Assembly (NCBI RefSeq): GCF_037893185.1
Contig: NZ_CP140772.1
Location: 4,154,001-4,218,000, forward strand
Direction: 5' to 3'
DNA: 64,000 nucleotides
Source: Chitinophaga sp. 180180018-3
GTDB lineage: Bacteria; Bacteroidota; Bacteroidia; Chitinophagales; Chitinophagaceae
Shown here: positions 8,306 to 16,360 of the stretch, in pieces
Layout of the letters: each line of letters opens with the position of its first letter
Numbering within the stretch: position 1 is the stretch's first letter
The notes under the pieces: generated by a model
Databases searched by the model: none
Seen by the model: only the letters and a program-made list of their open reading frames with translations
What the model was told of the DNA's origin: nothing
Translations under genes and position numbers: made by a program

Positions 8306-9046
8306 CTACGGAAGGATATGATTGGCAAAGGCAAAGCTGATCAAATGTGTGAGACTTTTTACTTCAAACCGTTTATACATAGGGATAATGCGCTTTTCGA
8401 TGGCCGATTGGGATACTCCGAAGCGGGCAGCGATTTCCTTAAATGATAAGCCTTCAGCCACCAGCGACAATGCTTCCTTCTCTTTTTCAGAGATGGCATA
8501 ATACCGGAACAGGCGCTTGTTCAGCTCTTCTTCAAATTCTGATTTCTCAGGGCCATAGGCAGCGTAGCGCATTACGTTGCCTAACTTGATACTTTCATTT
8601 TTCTGGGAATGTCCTATAATACGGGTTACTTTCCCGTTTTGGGCTTCAAACACCCCTACTTTGGAGATCAGGGGCACATGCGTCCCATTTTTATGAATCT
8701 TCTTTAACTCTATCGTGAAACTATACTCTTCCAGGGCGGTTGTTTTATTATGCAGAAACATGAGGGCTTTGTCGTTCAGCTCATTTGAAAAAGGAGCATA
8801 TTCCGGAGCCGTAATAGTGACGATGGTCATCATGGAAATTTCGTCGTCGCGGTAACCAAGCAGCTCTTCCCATCCGTCCGCATAAATCATACGGTTCTCC
8901 TTAAACGAATAAATATAGATCGCCTCATCCGGAAACCTTCGGATGGTTTGCTTAAAACGCCGTGCTTCCGGGCTGTTAAGATCAGCCGGTGTGTCTGTAA
9001 TAAATGCTTTCGAGTAGTCCCCGTACTTAATGTTACCTAAATCCAT
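8306..9046 (-). CDS. PAS-domain LuxR-type transcriptional regulator
   Basis: The 246-residue protein has a PAS/PAC sensor region (about residues 35-150, with FKENRMIYADGWEELLGY and a PAC-like RIIGHSQ strand). A LuxR-type helix-turn-helix follows at about 185-240 (ISEKEKEALSLVAEGLSFKE onward). PAS-LuxR proteins sense a small ligand, redox state or light and bind DNA as dimers. No receiver domain is present, so phosphorylation by a histidine kinase is not expected. It is convergent with the membrane ATPase gene. The target is unknown. Confidence 0.85.
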   Translation of the reverse strand: MDLGNIKYGDYSKAFITDTPADLNSPEARRFKQTIRRFPDEAIYIYSFKENRMIYADGWEELLGYRDDEISMMTIVTITAPEYAPFSNELNDKALMFLHNKTTALEEYSFTIELKKIHKNGTHVPLISKVGVFEAQNGKVTRIIGHSQKNESIKLGNVMRYAAYGPEKSEFEEELNKRLFRYYAISEKEKEALSLVAEGLSFKEIAARFGVSQSAIEKRIIPMYKRFEVKSLTHLISFAFANHILP

Positions 9047-9094
9047 GTTCGTATAAAAATAATAACAAATATTATCACCTGCGAAATTACACAG

Positions 9095-9125
9095 TTGACC
9101 CGCTTACTATTGGTTTTTACTTTTG
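9095..9125 (+). promoter_or_regulatory. Orphan Bacteroidota-type promoter
   Basis: TTG at 9095-9097, a 20-nt spacer and TACTTTTG at 9118-9125 match the Bacteroidota housekeeping promoter (TTG-N19/20-TAnnTTTG). No plausible protein-coding gene follows on this strand before the convergent methyltransferase. Transcription would start near 9132, just before a small hairpin (CAATCC 9136-9141 with GGATTG 9147-9152). Confidence 0.5.
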
Positions 9126-9131
9126 TGCTGT

Positions 9132-9402
9132 AACACAATCCGTTATGGATTGCAGGAACAATAAACGGCAAGGCCTTTTATCCGGCGATCCCCAATCCGA
9201 CAAGTCCGATACCAGCATATATTGCCGGGAACGAGCATATCGGAACGGTTATATAACCAGAAGTTGATTTCGATTTTATTGAAAACCTGGAGGGAGAAGT
9301 TTGTTATATAAGCGCCCTTTCCTCAATAATTAGATGCAATGTTCCCCAGGATGCAGCGCAGTTCATAGATTTACAGGGCGGCCACCCTGCTATGACTGCG
9401 CT
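9132..9402 (+). ncRNA. Candidate small RNA in a 450-nt gene-free gap
   Basis: The interval 9047-9498 holds no convincing gene. A promoter ends at 9125. A 5' hairpin lies at 9136-9152. A strong compound hairpin lies at 9355-9402: outer arms 9355-9368 and 9390-9402 pair with a one-base bulge, and an inner stem CAGGG 9374-9378 pairs with CCCTG 9385-9389. Together they could delimit an RNA of roughly 270 nt. No T-tract follows, and no Rfam-type family was recognised. A 40-codon frame (9145-9267) inside it has no recognisable features. Confidence 0.3.
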
Positions 9403-9498
9403 ACTCCATTTCGCTTACATTGGAATTCTCCTCTGTTACAATACAAGGCAAATATATATCTTATTGCTTATGCGGCATATAATCTATCCGCTTTTTCG

Positions 9499-10137
9499 TT
9501 AACGGTTCCATGCAGCGGTCATCACCAGGTCGGTGACAGGGGTATCACCTGCCAGCGGAAATGCGATCCGTTGCAGGCTGATTCCGCTGAAGCCCGCATC
9601 GCTCAGTGCTGTTTCCAGACCGGCAGCCTGGTGATAATAAATAAACAACTCATCCCCGGCCGAATTGGTTCGTATTCCTGAGTGGTTGCGCTCATCTTCC
9701 TCCATTGTACTCAGGTAAATGATGCCTCCGGGCAGTAAAAGCCCGGCGGCATCCCGGATCAGTTGAGCCGATTCTTCGGGCGACAGGTACGGCAGGCAGA
9801 AGCCACACATAATAGCATCGAAACGTTGTGTGATATGGCCGATGTTCCTGGCGTCCATCAGCAGAAAGGTGGCAGCCGGATTGTTTTCCCGGGCAAGTTC
9901 CAGCATCCTGGGCGCAAGGTCGATGCCTGTTATTTGCAGATCCGGCCGTTGCTGCAGCAGGTAGCGGGTAATATTGCCCGGGCCGCAGCCGATTTCCAGC
10001 ACGGAGGCTCCGGTGCTGACGATGCTATCGCAAAAATGCTGATAGGTACTGTTGTAAATATCCAGGTCCATAAACTTTTCCTGGTATTCACCGGCACGCC
10101 TGTTAAACACCGCTGCTGCCATCTGAGATTTGTCCAT
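9499..10137 (-). CDS. Class I SAM-dependent methyltransferase
   Basis: The start at 10137 (MDKSQMAAAVFNRR) is preferred over an in-frame start at 10221, because a perfect -7 element (TATTTTTG, minus strand, 10177-10184) lies between them. The 212-residue protein shows class I methyltransferase motif I VLEIGCGPGN, motif II ITGIDLAPRML and the motif III region LLMDARNIG, followed by LLPGGIIYLST. The type 11/25 (UbiE-like) fold acts on small molecules. It is divergent from a terpene synthase gene across a 191-nt gap, so methylation of a terpene or its precursor is possible. The substrate cannot be read from the sequence. Confidence 0.88.
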   Translation of the reverse strand: MDKSQMAAAVFNRRAGEYQEKFMDLDIYNSTYQHFCDSIVSTGASVLEIGCGPGNITRYLLQQRPDLQITGIDLAPRMLELARENNPAATFLLMDARNIGHITQRFDAIMCGFCLPYLSPEESAQLIRDAAGLLLPGGIIYLSTMEEDERNHSGIRTNSAGDELFIYYHQAAGLETALSDAGFSGISLQRIAFPLAGDTPVTDLVMTAAWNR

Positions 10138-10328
10138 ATCCGTACTACGCAACAGGGAATTACCGCCAGCGTTCATCAAAAATATTTTAATTTCATACAA
10201 ATGTGTACATCTGGTCACCATTTCACTTTATGCAGCTGCACGCCTGTACTTAACGCGCTTCCATTCATACATTTTCATTTTTTTAAAAATGTAAATCATC
10301 GTATCTTATCTAGTATACACTATTTGCT

Positions 10329-11294
10329 ATGAAAACGATCACTCTTCCCTCACTCTACTGCCCCTGGCACCCCAGGATTAACCCACATGCGAATACAGTA
10401 AGTAACCATACTGATAACTGGGTAAAACAATTCGGACTTTTTAATGAGGAATCATTTAAACACTATCAGACGGCTAATTTCGCTTACCTGACAGCCAGGT
10501 TCTATCCAACGGCCACGCCTGAACGATTAGACCTGGCCAATGATTTGATTACGTTGTTGTTTTGTATGGACGACGCGATGGATAACCAGGTTATTAAATC
10601 TGATATTGCAGGTACCCGTCAGCACTTCGAGCAATTTATCCATGCCTGCCTGTCTATCCTTGAACAACGCAACGTTCGTATTCAATCCGGGGATACCGCT
10701 GTTTTCGCTGCGTTGAAAGATGTATGGAGCCGGCTTCTGCCTATCAGCAGTGAGTTGTGGCAAACCTGCTTTATCCGCGATATCCGGCTGATGTTCGATA
10801 CCGCCTTGTGGCAGTTTGATAATGTATCCAGTAGCAAATTCCCTTCGGTTGCTTCCTTTTATGCGAAGCGCCAGTACCTGGGCGCCGCGCACATCGCCAC
10901 TACGCTGATACCGGTCATAGAAGGACTGGAAGTACCGGAGAAAATCCTGCAGCATCCCACCATACACGATCTGACCGTGATAGCGAGGAATGCGATTGTT
11001 TTTGCCAACGATTTATATTCCCTTTCTAAAGAGCTGGATCATGGCGACAACCATAACATGGTACTCGTACTCCGTGAGGAAAGGGATTTGTCGCTGGATG
11101 CTGCCATTTCCCAAACCGCGATGCTGCACAATAACGAAGTGTTCCGATTCGAAAAGCACTCGAAAGAGCTTCCCTCCTTCGGCACTTACGACCCTGATAT
11201 ACGGCGATATGTACAGGTGCTGAGCGCGATGGTACGTGGAAACATTGACTGGAGCGAGAAGGAAACGAAGCGGTATGAGACAATTACGAATTAG
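10329..11294 (+). CDS. Class I terpene synthase
   Basis: The 321-residue protein has the hallmarks of bacterial class I terpene cyclases. These are an aspartate-rich metal motif DDAMD at 81-85, an NSE triad NDxxSxxxE at 227-235, an arginine at 181 (46 residues upstream of the NSE motif, the expected pyrophosphate sensor position), and a C-terminal RY pair at 315-316. These bind three Mg2+ ions and the diphosphate of FPP or GGPP. The product (sesqui- or diterpene) cannot be predicted from sequence. Terpene synthases are known from Chitinophaga. The neighbouring methyltransferase is a possible tailoring enzyme. The last codons lie within a GAATTA-type repeat fragment (11283-11301). Confidence 0.92.
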   Translation: MKTITLPSLYCPWHPRINPHANTVSNHTDNWVKQFGLFNEESFKHYQTANFAYLTARFYPTATPERLDLANDLITLLFCMDDAMDNQVIKSDIAGTRQHFEQFIHACLSILEQRNVRIQSGDTAVFAALKDVWSRLLPISSELWQTCFIRDIRLMFDTALWQFDNVSSSKFPSVASFYAKRQYLGAAHIATTLIPVIEGLEVPEKILQHPTIHDLTVIARNAIVFANDLYSLSKELDHGDNHNMVLVLREERDLSLDAAISQTAMLHNNEVFRFEKHSKELPSFGTYDPDIRRYVQVLSAMVRGNIDWSEKETKRYETITN

Positions 11295-11359
11295 GAATTC
11301 TTTTCCCTTTCTCGTAAATACTTTTCCCGAATGCGAAAACAACCCAGTCTTTCAGCGAT

Positions 11360-11382
11360 TAGCTTTGCGCGAAATTTTTCGC
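11360..11382 (+). promoter_or_regulatory. Putative promoter -7 element and overlapping dyad of the receptor gene
   Basis: TAGCTTTG at 11360-11367 matches the Bacteroidota -7 element. A perfect dyad GCGAAA-TT-TTTCGC at 11369-11382 follows at once and would cover the start of transcription, as an operator does. No TTG is present at the expected -33 position, which suggests an activated or weak promoter. Confidence 0.4.
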
Positions 11383-11388
11383 TAACAT

Positions 11389-13740
11389 ATGAAGCAATTG
11401 CTGTTTTGTCTCCTTTGGCTGTTACCCGTATACGTATCGGGAAGTATTCGTTATACGGAAACGGATTATGGCACCATCAAGGGTAAAGTAACCACCAGCG
11501 ATAACCAGCCCGCAGTGGCTGTAACAGTAGTATTGAAGGGCAGTTCGCGGTATACGCTGACCGGCGACGATGGCAGCTTTATACTGCACCGGGTAACACC
11601 GGGCTCCCAGCAGCTGGAAGTGACGCTGGTAGGCTATCAGCCGCTTGCACAAACTGTGATCGTAGAAAAAGGGAAAACTGTTAATGTTTCTCTTCAGCTA
11701 CAAGTGTCAAATACACAATTACAGGAAATAGTAGTAACTACTAATAAGCGTAAGTTCTCCGACAAAAATACCGAACAGGTATCGCGCCTGCCATTGAAGG
11801 ATCTGGAAAATCCACAGGTATACCAAACCGTGGGCAAAGCGCTGATGCAGGAACAACTGGTAACTGAACGAACTGATATTTACCGCAACATTCCCGGAGC
11901 AGTGCCGAACTTTGCAGTGGGTGGTTCCCAGGGTATGACCATCCGGGGATTTGCCAATACTACCGGGATGCGGAACGGTATGATAACAAGCGCTATTGTG
12001 CCCCTGAACCCCGCTATACTGGAACGGGTGGAAGTCATCAAAGGGCCATCTGGTACTTTGTTTGGCAGCAACAGGAATATCACTTTCGGAGGTGTATATA
12101 ATTATGTTACCAAGAAACCATTTGAAACTTTCGCCGGTAATGTAAGCATCACGGCAGGTAGTTATGGATTAACAAGATTTGCCGCCGATGTGAACGTACC
12201 GCTCAATGAGGCACGTACATTGTTATTCAGACTGAATGCAGCCGGGCAAACAGAAGGCTCTTTTCAGGACCAGGGCTTTTCAAAAAACTACACTATAGCG
12301 CCCACCATCTCTTACCAGGTGAATGAGCGGATGAAGTTTTTGGTAGATATAGACATCACAAGGGGCGCCTTCACTACCGCCACCTACGCGGTGAGCGATT
12401 TCAAAAATGTAAAAGCCCGCAGCTTCAGGGATCTCAATACCGGATACCGGAAATCCTATATCAACAATGGCGTGGATATCAGTAATGGTATCAATAACAT
12501 ACAAGCCAGGATGGAATACAAACTGTCGGACCATTGGACTTCACAAACCAATTACCTTTATTCAGAAGGCTTCTACAAACATTTCTACTGGACTAACCTC
12601 ACTCTCCTCACCGACTCTACCATGGCCCGGAGCGTGAGAAACCAGAAGCCGGAAACATTCGGAAATATTCAGCTGCAGCAGAACTTCGTTGGTGATTTCA
12701 GGATCGGATCGCTCAGGAACCGGCTTGTTGTAGGACTGGACTATAGCTACAACTACAATCAGCTGAACAGAGTTACTGTGAACTATGATACCATCAACAT
12801 TAATCAGCCATTGAAAGATTTCAACGCCACAAAGATCGATGCATTGTCGTACCAGAAAGGATTTTCCGCCAGTAACACCAGTTCGAACAGTTACAGTGTT
12901 TATGCGTCGGATGTGTTGAATATAACACCGGCATTGATGGTGATGCTCAGCTTACGGGCAGATCGTTTCTCTACCGGTGGTACCTATACGGTGACAACCG
13001 GTAAATCGTCGGGCGATTATTCCCAGACTTCGTTCTCGCCTAAATTCGGCGTGGTATACCAGATCCTCAAAGACAGGTTGTCTGTATTTGCCAATTACAT
13101 GAATGGCTTCGTCAACCTTGCCCCCCTGGTGCAGCCCGACAATACTATCCTGAACCTGAAACCTCAGCAGGGCAATCAATGGGAAGGTGGCATAAAAGCC
13201 GACCTGATCGATAACAAATTGAGCGGCTCTCTCAGCTACTATAATATCGACGTTACCAATGCCACCCGTACCGAAATTGTAGATGGTAAAACCTTTATGT
13301 TCCAGGACGGTACCCAGCGCAGTAAAGGCTTTGAGGCAGAGCTCATTACCAATCCTGTTGCCGGCCTGAACATCGTTGCGGGCTATGCCTATAACGAGAA
13401 CAGCTATACGAAAGCTTCCCCTGCCCTTCAGGGGAAACTGATTACTGCCAGTCCCAGAGACGTTGCCAACATTTGGATAAGCTATGCCCTTCCCCGCGGT
13501 AAAGCCAGGGGACTCGGTTTCGGCGCAGGAGGCAACTATGTCGGCGACTCCTGGTTTGAAGCCAGCAATACTTTCCGTTTGCCCGGATACACCTTACTCA
13601 ACGCTACCATCTTCTATGATCAGCCCAAATACCGGTTTGCCTTAAAAGGAAACAATCTCTTAAACGAGCAATACTGGGATACAAATGGAATTGCGCAGAA
13701 GCCGGCGAATGTGGTGGCGAGTGCGGTTTTAAAATTTTAA
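11389..13740 (+). CDS. TonB-dependent siderophore-type outer-membrane receptor
   Basis: The 783-residue protein has a signal peptide (MKQLLFCLLWLLPVYVSG), a carboxypeptidase-regulatory-like beta-sandwich (about 30-105), a TonB plug (about 125-245, with TIRGFANT and RVEVIKGPSGTLFGS) and a 22-strand barrel ending in the outer-membrane C-terminal residue Phe (VVASAVLKF). The plug wording is that of FhuA/FecA-like siderophore receptors, not of SusC proteins, and no SusD gene follows. It imports a metal chelate or similar ligand with energy from TonB-ExbBD. The gene stands alone, after a terpene synthase and before a hairpin shared with a convergent glycosidase. A dyad at its start suggests repression by a metal-responsive or other regulator. 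Confidence 0.9.
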   Translation: MKQLLFCLLWLLPVYVSGSIRYTETDYGTIKGKVTTSDNQPAVAVTVVLKGSSRYTLTGDDGSFILHRVTPGSQQLEVTLVGYQPLAQTVIVEKGKTVNVSLQLQVSNTQLQEIVVTTNKRKFSDKNTEQVSRLPLKDLENPQVYQTVGKALMQEQLVTERTDIYRNIPGAVPNFAVGGSQGMTIRGFANTTGMRNGMITSAIVPLNPAILERVEVIKGPSGTLFGSNRNITFGGVYNYVTKKPFETFAGNVSITAGSYGLTRFAADVNVPLNEARTLLFRLNAAGQTEGSFQDQGFSKNYTIAPTISYQVNERMKFLVDIDITRGAFTTATYAVSDFKNVKARSFRDLNTGYRKSYINNGVDISNGINNIQARMEYKLSDHWTSQTNYLYSEGFYKHFYWTNLTLLTDSTMARSVRNQKPETFGNIQLQQNFVGDFRIGSLRNRLVVGLDYSYNYNQLNRVTVNYDTININQPLKDFNATKIDALSYQKGFSASNTSSNSYSVYASDVLNITPALMVMLSLRADRFSTGGTYTVTTGKSSGDYSQTSFSPKFGVVYQILKDRLSVFANYMNGFVNLAPLVQPDNTILNLKPQQGNQWEGGIKADLIDNKLSGSLSYYNIDVTNATRTEIVDGKTFMFQDGTQRSKGFEAELITNPVAGLNIVAGYAYNENSYTKASPALQGKLITASPRDVANIWISYALPRGKARGLGFGAGGNYVGDSWFEASNTFRLPGYTLLNATIFYDQPKYRFALKGNNLLNEQYWDTNGIAQKPANVVASAVLKF

Positions 13741-13743
13741 AAG

Positions 13744-13816
13744 AATTACGAAATGCATAAGAGACATAAGCGAATTATTTATATACTCGCTTATGTCTCT
13801 TATGCATTTCGTAATT
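13744..13816. repeat. Long inverted repeat between convergent genes (GAATT-rich hairpin)
   Basis: Arms 13744-13773 and 13787-13816 are a perfect 30-bp reverse complement with a 13-nt loop. The outer part carries AATTACGAAATGC. The loop-proximal part reads AGCGAATTATTTATA. It fills the gap between the receptor and the convergent GH127 gene and could terminate both. It belongs with the elements at 746-878 and 53042-53148. Confidence 0.85.
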
Positions 13817-13823
13817 CGTAATT

Positions 13824-16238
13824 CTACTTCACGCTCCATTCCTCCATTCCCGCCGAGTTTTCCTCTGATAGCTGCACTTCTAATTTCAGCGCTGTTGTTT
13901 TCACGGGCTCGAACTGAACGGTGTTATATTGATCCTTCAACGTGGTATAAGCGGTGGTATTTTTTACCGGTATCCATTCGTTGTCTTTTTTGTAGTAGAG
14001 CTTCCAGAAGGCAGGCACCCGGCAGCCTCCGAAGGGACCATCATCGTACCAGTAAACGGCGGATGACGAGATGGTATAGGGTTGATCAAAATCGTATTGT
14101 ACCCATTCCTGTGTGCCTTTTCTGGGCCACCAGTGGAAGTATAACACACTGTTGTCCTGGGAATTTTTGGGTTCGTATTGATCATTCAGTGCCATCAGCA
14201 TTTTGGGGTTGGCGTTGGAAGCACTTACCTTACTTTTAGATGCGATGGTGGGCACCGGTTTAGGGCGGGCAGCGGTGGCTTCATATGGGATCCATACGGT
14301 CATCTCTGAAGCGCCGCGGTTGGCCCAGGCATAATACGGTATAGCCGTTACCGTTTGATCGGTTTGCAACAGCTCGTTGCTGTTGGGCTGCCTGTTGAGC
14401 GCATGCCCGTTCATTTCAAGTACAGTAACGCCTTTCAGCAAACCAGGCTGATATACTGCTTTAACTGCGGTGTTCTTGTCTACCACTATATTCTGAACAA
14501 TTCCATCTTTATTATCGGGGCCTTCCAGACAATACATGACAGGACCGCGTTCCAGGGCAAAACGGCCGGTATCGGCCTTAACTTCCGGATTGGCGATTAC
14601 TTTCTGTACTTCCATGGGCAGGCGTAGCGTTAGTTTATCTCCGGCTTTCCAGGTACGTTGTAATACGGCATAGCCTTTTTCCATTTGATATTTTGCTGGT
14701 TGCCCGTTGAGGAGCAGTATTACCTTTTCGGAATTGCCCGGAGTATCACTATAGAGGTTACCGGGCACCGGGTTATGCTGCGCCCAGCCCGGGATGCGAA
14801 TATGTACAGCAAATGCCGCAGTACGTACAGGCCTCACCGTTATATTCACATTTCCGTCCCAGGGATAGTTCGTTTCCTGGGTCAGCTTTACTTTGGTGGA
14901 GGTTAGCTGCATAGTGGCGGTATTTCCGGCGAACAGGTTCACATAAAGATGATCTGCATTGCGGGCATAGATGTAGCCGGGCATGGATGGCAGAAAGCGC
15001 GTCATGTTGGAGATACAGCACGCACAGCCAAACCAGGCACTACGCTGATGTTGCCCCATGGAGGCCAGCGGGTTGGGATAAAAGAAGCGGTCGCCGCTCA
15101 GGGATACTCCGCTGAGCAGGCCGTTGTAGAGCGTGCGTTCCAATACGTCCACGTATTTTGCATCGCCATGCAACAGGAACATACGGCTGTTCCAGTATAC
15201 ATTGGCGATGGCAGCGCAGGTTTCTGCGTAAGCCGACATATTAGGCAATTCATATGCCTGCCCGAAGGCTTCGCCATTGCCTGTGGCGCCGATCCCGCCG
15301 GTGATATACATCTTCCTTTCCACCACATCATGCCAGATATCATCGATAGCGTGCAGATAATCCTGGTTGCCGGTAAGTGCTGCCACATCCGCCATACCGG
15401 TGTACATATAGGCGGCCCGTACAGCATGTCCTACCGCCTCATGCTGCTCCGTCACTTTTTTATAAGATTGGTTATACTCGCCACTGTTGGGCTTCCCCGG
15501 ACCACGTACATCGAGGAAAAATTTTGCCAGATCGAGGTAGGCCTGTTTACCAGTTACCCGGTACATCTTTGTAAGACCGGTTTCCACTATCTGATGGCCG
15601 GGAAAGCGTTCTTCCTTTCCATATCCGAACACACTTACCAGCAGATCGGCATTTTTAATGGCAATATCCAGCAACGTTCTTTTACCGGTTGCCTGATAAT
15701 GCGCTACAGCAGCTTCAAACAGATGACCGGAGTTATACAGCTCATGGCTCAGATCCTCCTCTTTTTCCCAACGCCGTGTCCCCATCCAGGGATGCGGATG
15801 CGTAGTTTTCATGGTGCGGAAAGTATAGAGGTAGCCGTCCTTTTCCTGTGCCGCGCCGATGATCGTGATGAGGGTATCAAGATACCGCTCCAGCTCAGGA
15901 TTAGGTTGTACCTGTAATCCGTATGATGCACCTTCGATTACTTTATACAGGTCGGTGTCATCGAAAGTATATTCCGTCATTTTATCGTCGGATAGCTTAC
16001 CGGCGGCCCTGAGGAAGTTATCGATGCGGCCGGTTTTCCGGCATTGCTCCAATGTATACGGAATGGTTACCGTAGCATTCACTTTTATCTTTGGCGCCCA
16101 GAAACTATCCGACACGTGTACCTCTGTAAACGCCACCGGCTGTATTGGATAATCTTTCTTTAATTGCGCAGTCGCACCGGTAGCCCATCCCAGGGATACC
16201 AGTACGCCAGCAGCTATCTTCTTATGTAATCTGCTCAT
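13824..16238 (-). CDS. GH127-type beta-L-arabinofuranosidase with C-terminal discoidin-like domain
   Basis: The ATG at 16238 (MSRLHKK) is chosen over a TTG 12 nt upstream. The 804-residue secreted enzyme has a signal peptide and a DUF1680 (alpha/alpha)6 barrel. The zinc-cysteine active site of GH127 is present: Glu339-x-Cys341 (AETCAA) and Cys407-Cys408 (CACCISN), matching Glu338, Cys340, Cys417 and Cys418 of Bifidobacterium HypBA1. The C-terminal 140 residues (EWVQYDFDQPYTISS onward) resemble a discoidin/F5-8C carbohydrate-binding fold. GH127 enzymes remove beta-1,2-linked L-arabinofuranose from hydroxyproline-bound arabino-oligosaccharides of extensin. It is the last gene of the hydroxyproline operon. 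A weak -7 element (TATCTTTA, 16266-16273) and a 15-bp dyad (16240-16254) may give it extra control. Confidence 0.88.
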   Translation of the reverse strand: MSRLHKKIAAGVLVSLGWATGATAQLKKDYPIQPVAFTEVHVSDSFWAPKIKVNATVTIPYTLEQCRKTGRIDNFLRAAGKLSDDKMTEYTFDDTDLYKVIEGASYGLQVQPNPELERYLDTLITIIGAAQEKDGYLYTFRTMKTTHPHPWMGTRRWEKEEDLSHELYNSGHLFEAAVAHYQATGKRTLLDIAIKNADLLVSVFGYGKEERFPGHQIVETGLTKMYRVTGKQAYLDLAKFFLDVRGPGKPNSGEYNQSYKKVTEQHEAVGHAVRAAYMYTGMADVAALTGNQDYLHAIDDIWHDVVERKMYITGGIGATGNGEAFGQAYELPNMSAYAETCAAIANVYWNSRMFLLHGDAKYVDVLERTLYNGLLSGVSLSGDRFFYPNPLASMGQHQRSAWFGCACCISNMTRFLPSMPGYIYARNADHLYVNLFAGNTATMQLTSTKVKLTQETNYPWDGNVNITVRPVRTAAFAVHIRIPGWAQHNPVPGNLYSDTPGNSEKVILLLNGQPAKYQMEKGYAVLQRTWKAGDKLTLRLPMEVQKVIANPEVKADTGRFALERGPVMYCLEGPDNKDGIVQNIVVDKNTAVKAVYQPGLLKGVTVLEMNGHALNRQPNSNELLQTDQTVTAIPYYAWANRGASEMTVWIPYEATAARPKPVPTIASKSKVSASNANPKMLMALNDQYEPKNSQDNSVLYFHWWPRKGTQEWVQYDFDQPYTISSSAVYWYDDGPFGGCRVPAFWKLYYKKDNEWIPVKNTTAYTTLKDQYNTVQFEPVKTTALKLEVQLSEENSAGMEEWSVK

Positions 16239-16360
16239 ATTAATTGTCAATTAAACAATTAAAAATAAAGATACTATTTTAGAATAACCAGATAAATATT
16301 TGCCCGGTCAGTTTTTAATTTCAATGGTAAAATCAACTCCGGAAAATTAAAATGACTGGT

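Noticed and set aside
9145..9267. 40-codon frame just after the orphan promoter
   Set aside because: It is well placed for expression, but the peptide is basic and featureless and begins inside a hairpin; not enough to call a gene.
9334..9681. 115-codon plus-strand frame
   Set aside because: Half lies opposite the methyltransferase gene and half over the compound hairpin; the Cys/Pro-rich sequence has no domain or signal.
10138..10221. Upstream start of the methyltransferase gene
   Set aside because: The added 28 residues do not resemble the family, and a -7 element lies between the two starts.
13793..14239. 148-codon plus-strand frame after the receptor gene
   Set aside because: It starts in the right arm of the hairpin and then runs opposite the GH127 C-terminus.
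14949..15917. 322-codon plus-strand frame
   Set aside because: It lies entirely opposite the GH127 gene, whose catalytic residues are in the minus-strand frame.
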